NCBI GenBank assembly: GCA_045631645.1
Contig: JAZQVC010000044.1
Span: forward strand, 1 to 57,812
Length of the DNA stretch: 57,812 nt
Source of the DNA: SIG459 sp045631645
GTDB taxonomy: Bacteria > Bacillota > Clostridia > Oscillospirales > Oscillospiraceae
Reading direction: 5' to 3'
Shown: positions 51,496-57,812 of the stretch, piece by piece
How the letters are laid out: the number at the start of each line of letters is the position of its first letter
How positions within the stretch are numbered: position 1 is the stretch's first letter
Notes under the pieces: model-generated
Database searches by the model: none
Told to the model about the DNA's origin: nothing
What the model saw: only the letters and a program-made list of their open reading frames with translations
Position numbers and translations under genes: made by a program

Positions 51496-54495
51496 ATGCT
51501 TAAACTTAAAAATATCAAAAAGGACTATAAGGCCGGCAACAGCACCGTTCAGGCGCTGAAGGGCATTGACCTTCAGTTCCGCGAGAGCGAGTTTGTTGCC
51601 ATCCTCGGTCACTCCGGCTGCGGCAAGACCACCATGCTGAACATCATCGGCGGTCTTGACCAGTATACCAGCGGCGACCTTGTTATCAACGGCCGCTCCA
51701 CCAAGGACTTTAAGGACAGCGACTGGGACAGCTACCGCAACCATTCCATCGGCTTCGTTTTCCAGAGCTACAACCTCATCCCCCATCAGAGCGTTCTTGC
51801 CAACGTTGAGCTGGCTCTTACCCTCTCCGGCGTAAGCAAGAGCGAACGCCGCCGCCGCGCTGCGGATGCTCTCACCAGAGTTGGTCTCGCCGATCAGATG
51901 AAAAAGCGTCCCAATCAGCTTTCCGGCGGCCAGATGCAGCGCGTTGCAATTGCCCGCGCACTGGTGAACGACCCCGACATTCTCCTTGCCGACGAACCCA
52001 CCGGCGCTCTTGACAGCGAGACCAGCGTTCAGGTCATGGATATTCTTGCGGAAATCGCCAAGGAAAAGCTGGTTATCATGGTCACCCATAACCCCGAGCT
52101 TGCGGACACCTATGCCACCCGCATAGTCCGCCTCAAAGACGGCGAAATCACCGACGACACCATGCCCTTTGACGGTGAGGACGAAAAGCCCGCAGAGCTG
52201 AATACGCGCAAGAAAAAGCCCTCTATGAACTTCTTCACCGCCTTCTCTCTCTCCCTCAACAACCTTATGACCAAAAAGGGCCGCACCATTCTCACCGCCT
52301 TTGCAGGCAGCATAGGCATCATCGGTATCGCCCTTATTCTCTCCCTCAGCAACGGCATCAATACATACATTGATCAGGTGCAGCAGGACACTCTTGCAAG
52401 CTACCCCATCACTATTGAAGCCGAAACTGTTGACATGGGCGCAATGATGCTCTCTATGATGAGTGCCAACTTTGAAGAGAGCGGAGAGACCACCGAGCGC
52501 GAAGAGGACACAGTCTACTCCTCCGCTGTTATGTTCAACCTGATGGATTCCATGCTCCACATGGAAACCTCCACCAACAACCTTGTTGCTTTCAAGCAGT
52601 TCCTTGACGAAGGCGGCGGCGGAATTTCCGACATTGCCACAATTCGTTATAGCTACGATCTCCCCTTCAATGTTTACACCAAGGACGAGGAAGGCGTTAT
52701 CGTTAAAAGCGACCTGACCGCTCTGGTTGAAGACGCAATGGACTCCCTTTACGGCGGAAGCATGGGAGATATGGCCTCCATGATGCCCATGACCGCCACT
52801 CTCGACGTTTGGGAAGAGCTTCTCCCCGGCGAGGGAGAAGAGCTTGTTGCCGACACCGTCAAGGAGCAGTATGACATCGTTTACGGTTCTTGGCCCGCGA
52901 GCTATGACGAGGCCGTTCTCTTCATCGACAAAAACAACGAGCTCAGCGACCTTATGATGGTCTCTCTCGGTCTTGTTCCCTCCAGAGAGCTTGACGAGGT
53001 TATGACCGCCCTTCGCGACGGCGAAGGCGAGTTCGCCCCCGTTGGCAGAAGCTGGACCTATGAGGAGCTTTGCCAGCTCGAATATAAGCTCATTCTCCCT
53101 GCCGAAGCTTATCGCTATGACAATGCCTCCGGCACCTATATTGACATGTCCGCTACCGAGTCCGGCATGGAGCTTATCTATAACAGCGCCGAAGTTGGCG
53201 TTCCCATCAAGATTGTTGGTATTGCCCGCCCCAACGAGGAAGCCACCTCCACCATGATCACCGGCGCCATCGGCTATACCCACGCCCTCACCGTTCACGC
53301 CATAAAAGAAACCGAGGCTCTTGAAATTGTCTCCGCACAGCTTGAAGATCCCGAAACCGACGTTATCATCGGTCTCCCCTTCGCCACCGGCGAGGAAGTT
53401 GAGCCCTCCGCTCAGGAAAAGACCGATGCCATCAAAGATCATCTTTCCACCTTCAGCGTTGAAGAAAAGTCCAAGGCCTATGTTGACGTTATGAGCCAGG
53501 CAGACGACGAGTATGTTGCCGGCATCGTTGAGCAGCAGACCGCAGACATGACCCGCGAGGGCATTGAGGAGATGATAGTCCAGCAGTACGCCGCCGAACT
53601 TGGCGTTGATGCAGACACTATTATGGGCTACATTGCCGAAATGAGCGACGAAGAACTTTTTGCTCAGGTTCGCACCGCAGTTGAAGAACAGGTTCGCCAG
53701 CAGTATGCCGATGCAGTTATCCAGCAGATGGCAGCCATCCCCGCCCAGCAGCTTGCCTCCGCTATGGACACCATTCTCTCCGGCGACGAAATGATGATGG
53801 CTTATGCCCGTCTTTCTCCCTTCACCGAGGCTCAGTATGTATATCTTTATGATAACTACTATCCTCCCACTCACAGCGAATCCACCTATGAGGACAATCT
53901 CAGCACTCTCGGCTACATTGATCTGAACAGCCCCAGCACCATAAGCATTTACGCCACCACCTTTGCCGACAAGGACGTTATCTCCGATTATATCGCCGCT
54001 TATAACGACAGTGTCAGCGAAGAGGATGTTATCACTTACACCGACTATGTTGCTCTGCTTATGAGCTCCATCACCGGAATTGTCAGCGGTATAAGCTATC
54101 TGCTCATCGCATTCGTATCCATTTCCCTCGTGGTTTCCTCCATCATGATAGGCGTTATCACCCTCATCTCCGTTCAGGAACGCACCAAGGAAATCGGTAT
54201 TCTCCGCGCCGTTGGTGCAAGCAAGCGCGATGTCAGCCGCGTATTCAACGCCGAAACCATGATAGTTGGCTTCAGCGCAGGTCTTGTCGGTATTATTGTA
54301 ACCATCATCCTTATCTTACCCATAAATGCAATATTGCTTCATTACACCGGACTTGAGGGTCTCCGCGCTGCGCTTCCCGCAGAGGGCGGCATTATCCTCA
54401 TTATAATAAGCGCTCTGCTCACACTTATTGCAGGTCTTATCCCCTCCCGCGTTGCGGCAAAGAAAGACCCCGTTGAAGCTCTGCGCACCGAATAA
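51496..54495 (+). CDS. MacB-like ABC transporter, fused ATPase and FtsX-type permease
   Basis: 999 residues from ATG 51496 (GGGAGA 6 nt upstream; an ATG 27 nt earlier lacks a ribosome site). Residues 1 to about 225 are the ATPase: GHSGCGKTT (Walker A), FQSYNLIPHQSV (Q-loop), LSGGQMQR (signature), DILLADEPTGALD (Walker B) and VTHNPELAD. Residue about 260 onward is the permease: one membrane segment (about 275-295), a very large outer region of about 550 residues (MSxMM-rich, acidic), then three segments with VQERTKEIGILRAVGASKRDV between them and ending in PSRVAAKKDPVEALRTE. This MacB/LolCDE-type layout exports peptides, lipids or antibiotics, or transmits signals. The substrate is unknown. 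Codons strongly favour C endings. Confidence 0.9.
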   Translation: MLKLKNIKKDYKAGNSTVQALKGIDLQFRESEFVAILGHSGCGKTTMLNIIGGLDQYTSGDLVINGRSTKDFKDSDWDSYRNHSIGFVFQSYNLIPHQSVLANVELALTLSGVSKSERRRRAADALTRVGLADQMKKRPNQLSGGQMQRVAIARALVNDPDILLADEPTGALDSETSVQVMDILAEIAKEKLVIMVTHNPELADTYATRIVRLKDGEITDDTMPFDGEDEKPAELNTRKKKPSMNFFTAFSLSLNNLMTKKGRTILTAFAGSIGIIGIALILSLSNGINTYIDQVQQDTLASYPITIEAETVDMGAMMLSMMSANFEESGETTEREEDTVYSSAVMFNLMDSMLHMETSTNNLVAFKQFLDEGGGGISDIATIRYSYDLPFNVYTKDEEGVIVKSDLTALVEDAMDSLYGGSMGDMASMMPMTATLDVWEELLPGEGEELVADTVKEQYDIVYGSWPASYDEAVLFIDKNNELSDLMMVSLGLVPSRELDEVMTALRDGEGEFAPVGRSWTYEELCQLEYKLILPAEAYRYDNASGTYIDMSATESGMELIYNSAEVGVPIKIVGIARPNEEATSTMITGAIGYTHALTVHAIKETEALEIVSAQLEDPETDVIIGLPFATGEEVEPSAQEKTDAIKDHLSTFSVEEKSKAYVDVMSQADDEYVAGIVEQQTADMTREGIEEMIVQQYAAELGVDADTIMGYIAEMSDEELFAQVRTAVEEQVRQQYADAVIQQMAAIPAQQLASAMDTILSGDEMMMAYARLSPFTEAQYVYLYDNYYPPTHSESTYEDNLSTLGYIDLNSPSTISIYATTFADKDVISDYIAAYNDSVSEEDVITYTDYVALLMSSITGIVSGISYLLIAFVSISLVVSSIMIGVITLISVQERTKEIGILRAVGASKRDVSRVFNAETMIVGFSAGLVGIIVTIILILPINAILLHYTGLEGLRAALPAEGGIILIIISALLTLIAGLIPSRVAAKKDPVEALRTE

Positions 54496-54505
54496 ATCCC
54501 TTTGT

Positions 54506-54548
54506 TAAAAAACAGGGGAGGCATGTTCCTGCCTCCCCTGTTTTTTTC
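54506..54548 (+). terminator. Terminator of the MacB-like gene
   Basis: Stem AACAGGGGAGGCA / TGCCTCCCCTGTT with TGTTCC loop, A-run before and seven T after, 11 nt past the stop. Confidence 0.93.
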
Positions 54549-54550
54549 TT

Positions 54551-54579
54551 TTGATTTTTTTGCATAGTTGTGCTATTAT
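54551..54579 (+). promoter_or_regulatory. Extended -10 promoter of the cytidylate kinase-like gene
   Basis: TTGATT (54551-54556), 17 nt, TATTAT (54574-54579) with TGC just before it, leaving a short leader to GGAGG. Confidence 0.65.
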
Positions 54580-54614
54580 TTAGTAAAGGAAAATTTCTCA
54601 TAAGGAGGATGACC

Positions 54615-55235
54615 ATGAACAAGATTATTACTATCAGCCGCGAATTTGGCTCCGGCGGACGCGAGCTCGGCAAGCGCCTTGCAGAAGAGCTTCACATCGC
54701 CTACTATGACAGAGAAATCGTCACCGCCATAGCCCATCGCAGTGACCTTGCTGAAGACTATGTGGGTCAGATTCTTGAAAATCGCATTATGACCTATTAC
54801 CCCATCACCGTGGCCTCTTCCTTTGCTGCAATGCCTCCCACGGATACTCTCCAGTATGTAAACCACGGCATTTATAACGCCCAGAACGAGATCATTCTCG
54901 AGCTCGGTCAAAAATCCGACTGCGTCATCGTCGGACGCTGCGCCGATTACATTCTTGAGGACTACAATCCCTACAACATCTTTGTCTACGCAGACATAGA
55001 ATCCCGTCTCGCCCGCTGCCGCGCAAAGGGCGGCAAGGATGCCTCCCTCACCGACAAGGAGCTTATAAAGAAGATTCAGTCCATCGATAAATCCCGTGCC
55101 CAGTATTACCGCTTCTATTCCGGCCGCACCTGGGGCGACAAGCGCAACTATGACCTCTGCATCAACACCTCCGACCGCAACATCGAAAAGCTGGCAAAGG
55201 CCATTGCCTATACCATCAACAACGCAAACGACTGA
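54615..55235 (+). CDS. Cytidylate kinase-like family protein
   Basis: 206 residues from ATG 54615, 6 nt after GGAGG; earlier in-frame ATGs fall inside or before the ribosome site and the promoter. The N-terminus MNKIITISREFGSGGRELGK is the family's P-loop (GSGGRELGK). CVIVGRCADYIL and a lid region RLARCRAKGG follow, with DKSRAQYYRFYSGRTWG near the end. These proteins resemble cytidylate kinase but form a separate group of unclear substrate, found widely in Clostridia. It is a single gene between two strong terminators. Confidence 0.88.
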   Translation: MNKIITISREFGSGGRELGKRLAEELHIAYYDREIVTAIAHRSDLAEDYVGQILENRIMTYYPITVASSFAAMPPTDTLQYVNHGIYNAQNEIILELGQKSDCVIVGRCADYILEDYNPYNIFVYADIESRLARCRAKGGKDASLTDKELIKKIQSIDKSRAQYYRFYSGRTWGDKRNYDLCINTSDRNIEKLAKAIAYTINNAND

Positions 55236-55256
55236 TAAGCCATCGCGCTTTTAATT

Positions 55257-55297
55257 CATCCCACTGTCGCATTTATGACAGTGGGATGCTTTTTTTA
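55257..55297 (+). terminator. Terminator of the cytidylate kinase-like gene
   Basis: Stem CATCCCACTGTC / GACAGTGGGATG followed by a run of seven T, 21 nt past the stop. Confidence 0.92.
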
Positions 55298-55373
55298 GTT
55301 TCTCTATGGAAATGTCTCCGTTTTTAGTGTAGAATATAAAAAAAGACAGCCCCCGAAAAGCAGGTGAATCAAT

Positions 55374-56639
55374 ATGTACAGACCTCTTGCAGACGAGATA
55401 CGCCCCCAGAGCATTGACGAAATGGTGGGACAAGAGCATATTCTCGGTGAAGACGGAATGCTCCGCCGCATTGTTGAAAGCGGCAGCATACCCAATATGA
55501 TTTTCTACGGCCCTTCCGGCACGGGAAAAACAACCGCCGCCAGAATAATTGCCCAAAACACCAACCGCACGCTGCGCAAACTCAACGCCACCACTGCGGG
55601 CATTGCCGACATAAAAGCCATTATAGACGAGCTGGACACTATGCTTTGTCCCGGTGGAATTCTGCTCTATCTTGACGAGATTCAGTATTTCAACAAGAAA
55701 CAGCAACAGAGCCTTTTGGAGTTCATCGAAAACGGCTCCATAACCCTCATTGCATCCACAACGGAAAACCCCTATTTCTGCGTATTCAACGCGATACTCA
55801 GCCGCTCCACCGTTTTTGAGTTTAAATCCATTGCGCCCCGTCAGGCGGAAAAGGCCGTTTTGCGCGCTATTGATTATCTTGCCCAGAGAGAAAGCCTTCG
55901 CATCATCCCCGAAGCGGGAGTTGCGGACTATATTGCCTCCAGCTGCGGCGGCGATGTAAGAAAAGCAATGAACACCGTTGAGCTGCTTGTCTCCGCCGCG
56001 CGACGCAAAGACGGAGCGCTGCATCTCACCCTCGCTGACGCGGAAGCTATCTCCCAGCGCTCCGCCATGCGCTATGACAGGGACGGAGATGCCCATTTTG
56101 ACATTCTCTCCGCCCTTATGAAGAGTATTCGCGGCTCCGACCCCGACGCCGCCGTTCACTATCTTGCAAGACTTCTGGAGGCAGGAGACCTGCTCTCCGC
56201 CTGCAGACGCATTCTCTGCTCCGCCTGCGAGGACGTAGCTCTCGCCTATCCTCAGGTCATCCCCATTGTTAAGGCCTGCGTGGACAGCGCTTTGCAGCTT
56301 GGCATGCCCGAAGCAAGGCTTCCCCTTGCTGACGCAGTTATTCTGCTTGCCACCGCTCCCAAGTCCAACAGCGGCTATCTTGCAATCGACGCCGCCCTTG
56401 CTGATATCAGACGAGGCAAAACGGGCGGCATTCCCCGCGAGCTTCAGAATGTCCACGCCGACGGCGCAGGCTTTGAACGGGAACAAGGATATAAATATCC
56501 CCATTCCTATTCCCACCATTGGGTACGCCAGCAGTATCTCCCCGACGAGATAAAAGACGCCAAATACTATGTCTACGGCGACAACAGGGTTGAGCAAGCC
56601 GCTAAAAATTATTGGGATGCCATCAAGGGCATAAAATAA
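55374..56639 (+). CDS. rarA: Replication-associated recombination protein A (AAA+ ATPase)
   Basis: 421 residues, normal for RarA/MgsA. It acts on stalled replication forks together with single-strand binding protein. Motifs: RPQSIDEMVGQEHILGEDGML at the start, FYGPSGTGKTT (Walker A, about 43-53), ILLYLDEIQYFN (Walker B), STTENPYFC (sensor 1) and GGDVRKAMNTVE (sensor 2). The C-terminal part has the tetramer domain with AVHYLARLLEAGD, RRILCSACEDVALAYP and the closing YKYPHSYSHHWVRQQYLP. The start ATG follows an AGGTGA site. It is followed by the DUF951 gene 20 nt downstream. Confidence 0.95.
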   Translation: MYRPLADEIRPQSIDEMVGQEHILGEDGMLRRIVESGSIPNMIFYGPSGTGKTTAARIIAQNTNRTLRKLNATTAGIADIKAIIDELDTMLCPGGILLYLDEIQYFNKKQQQSLLEFIENGSITLIASTTENPYFCVFNAILSRSTVFEFKSIAPRQAEKAVLRAIDYLAQRESLRIIPEAGVADYIASSCGGDVRKAMNTVELLVSAARRKDGALHLTLADAEAISQRSAMRYDRDGDAHFDILSALMKSIRGSDPDAAVHYLARLLEAGDLLSACRRILCSACEDVALAYPQVIPIVKACVDSALQLGMPEARLPLADAVILLATAPKSNSGYLAIDAALADIRRGKTGGIPRELQNVHADGAGFEREQGYKYPHSYSHHWVRQQYLPDEIKDAKYYVYGDNRVEQAAKNYWDAIKGIK

Positions 56640-56659
56640 AGGAAGGGAGCGGGCTTACT

Positions 56660-56851
56660 TTGGATATTCAGATAAATGACATTCTCACAATGAAAAAGGC
56701 TCATCCCTGCGGCAGTTCCAGATGGACCGTCACACGCATTGGCGCGGATTTCAAGCTTCGCTGCTGCGGCTGCGGCCACGAGGTCATGGGAGCGAGAAGC
56801 AAGTTTGAACGGAATATAAAATCCGTTGAAAGAGACGGTAACAAAATATGA
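56660..56851 (+). CDS. DUF951 family small protein
   Basis: 63 residues from TTG 56660 (reading MDIQINDILTMKKAHPCGS), with GGGAG 10 nt upstream. Family members begin at this point with M-D-x-x-x-x-D and continue KKxHPCGS-xxW-xxxRxGADFxxxCxGCG, which is matched here (SRWTVTRIGADFKLRCCGCG and RSKFERNIKSV). A longer frame to an ATG at 56612 would run back into the rarA end and adds no family-like text. The Cys residues (C-G, CCGC) suggest a small metal-binding fold. Function unknown; it is common next to DNA-maintenance genes in Firmicutes. It overlaps the next gene by 4 nt (ATGA). Confidence 0.88.
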   Translation: MDIQINDILTMKKAHPCGSSRWTVTRIGADFKLRCCGCGHEVMGARSKFERNIKSVERDGNKI

Positions 56852-57723
56852 GGTATGAAGGCAGCGTCTACCGCCCTCCCGGAGAATGGAAAAGCTATAT
56901 TCTCCAATGCACTGTGGGCTGCAGCTATAACCTCTGCACCTTCTGCGAGGCATACAAAGGCAAGCCTTACCGCGTCAAAAGCCTTGACTATGTCCTTGAA
57001 GACATCGCCATGGCGGCACGGATGTATCCGGAAACGGAAACCGTGTTTATTGCCGACGGAGATGCAATCGTCCTCCCCATGGATTATATGCTTGCAGTGT
57101 TGGATGCTCTTAAAAATGCTTTCCCCCGTCTGCGGCGCATCACCTGCTACGCAGGGCCTATAAGCACAATGCAGAAAACTCCCGAGGAACTTCGCCTTCT
57201 TCACGAAAGAGGTCTTGGGAGGGTTTATCTCGGCGTTGAAACTGGAGACAGTGCCCTTCTCGTCAAGGTGAAAAAGGGCGTTGATGCCGATCAGATGCTT
57301 GCCGCAGGGCTCGCTCTTAAGGACGCAGGTTTTGACCTTTGGGTAACCGTTATCGCAGGTCTTGAAGGCAGCGGCGAAGGATATATTAAAAACGCCACAC
57401 TCACCGCCGGACTGCTCAATGTCATGGCTCCTCAGCATATATCTGTTATGACCTATATGGCAACTATGGGCACCGAAATGTATGAAGATGTGCTTGCCGG
57501 ACGCTTTATTATGCAGTCTCCCAAAGAGGCGCTTTTGGAAACAAGGCTGCTCATTGAGCTTTTGGACCTCCCCGGCGCCCACTTCACCGCCAACCATATG
57601 TCCAACTACCGCCCTATAAAGGGCACTTTGGGACAGGACAGCTCTCTTTTCCTTGCTCAGATTGACGAGATGCTCGCTCAGGCGGACAGAGTGAAACAGC
57701 GCAGGATTTATCGCCACGGATAG
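56848..57723 (+). CDS. Radical SAM protein, function unknown
   Basis: 291 residues. Cluster motif C-x4-C-x2-C in VGCSYNLCTFCEAY replaces the standard C-x3-C-x2-C. The same spacing is common in the GCSHNxCTFC group of clostridial radical SAM proteins. Further landmarks: VFIADGDAIVLPMDYML (the D-G-D/GGD-like strand 2 region), ITCYAGPISTMQKTPEEL, GLGRVYLGVETGD and LWVTVIAGLEGSGE. It resembles the HemN/Elp3-like fold. The ATG overlaps the DUF951 stop by 4 nt, so the two are translated together. No partner substrate is visible. The 89 nt after its stop to the window end show nothing recognisable. Confidence 0.87.
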   Translation: MRYEGSVYRPPGEWKSYILQCTVGCSYNLCTFCEAYKGKPYRVKSLDYVLEDIAMAARMYPETETVFIADGDAIVLPMDYMLAVLDALKNAFPRLRRITCYAGPISTMQKTPEELRLLHERGLGRVYLGVETGDSALLVKVKKGVDADQMLAAGLALKDAGFDLWVTVIAGLEGSGEGYIKNATLTAGLLNVMAPQHISVMTYMATMGTEMYEDVLAGRFIMQSPKEALLETRLLIELLDLPGAHFTANHMSNYRPIKGTLGQDSSLFLAQIDEMLAQADRVKQRRIYRHG

Positions 57724-57812
57724 CCTGGCAGACATAGTCCAAACACGTTTTTGAGAGCATACCCGTCGACATTGCTGCGTTGCCGGCTTTTGAAGGGCGA
57801 CAGCCCATCCGC

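Noticed and set aside
51481..53874. A 797-codon frame antisense to the MacB-like transporter, with similar long antisense frames at 30569-32920 and 27977-30232.
   Set aside because: C-ending codon preference in the coding strand removes stops from one antisense frame. The translations are low-complexity and match no domain.

Overview
This window looks like a chromosomal segment of an anaerobic, low-to-middle GC Firmicute of the class Clostridia, probably a gut Oscillospiraceae/Ruminococcaceae-type bacterium. That placement is an inference. It rests on pyruvate:ferredoxin oxidoreductase, a glycyl-radical enzyme with its activase, BspA-like leucine-rich surface proteins with CxxC modules, YesM/YesN-type two-component genes, consensus sigma-A promoters, strong GGAGG ribosome binding sites, DUF951, and tRNAs with encoded CCA. 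No phage, integrase, transposase or CRISPR array was found.

Layout. (1) 1-12975, minus strand: a cell-surface cluster. It holds a giant BspA-like leucine-rich-repeat protein (at least 2308 residues, cut by the left edge), a Pro/Thr-stalk secreted protein, and a 1543-residue M23-like plus leucine-rich-repeat protein. (2) 13186-13378: a palindrome-rich intergenic repeat. (3) 13420-20838, minus strand: a compact operon covering every step from DAHP to chorismate, in the order aroF-aroB-aroA-aroC-chorismate mutase-aroE/aroK fusion-aroQ-aminotransferase. It has one consensus promoter and a leader hairpin that looks like an attenuator. (4) 21201-21575, plus strand: a promoter- and terminator-bounded, highly structured RNA without a credible reading frame. 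(5) 21643-24587, minus strand: a CapA-like protein with altered metal-site residues, and malQ. (6) 24913-34015: a Na/Pi cotransporter, nifJ, and a glycyl-radical enzyme with its radical-SAM activase. (7) 34065-36638: two lipoproteins, one behind a perfect 20-bp palindrome. (8) 36789-50964: a sugar-type uptake and sensing locus. A six-gene minus-strand operon (dehydrogenase, VOC protein, binding protein, ATPase, permease, beta-helix-like protein) lies divergent from an MFS transporter. The MFS gene is followed by a solute-binding protein, histidine kinase and AraC-type response regulator in overlapping genes. (9) 51097-51284: tRNA-Asp and tRNA-Thr. (10) 51496-57723, plus strand: a MacB-like ABC transporter, a cytidylate kinase-like protein, rarA, DUF951 and a radical SAM protein.

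The strongest leads are the structured RNA at 21201-21575, the aro leader, the glycyl-radical enzyme of unknown substrate, and the sensing/uptake locus with its signal-peptide-less beta-helix protein. All function calls come from reading translated motifs by eye. No database search was run.
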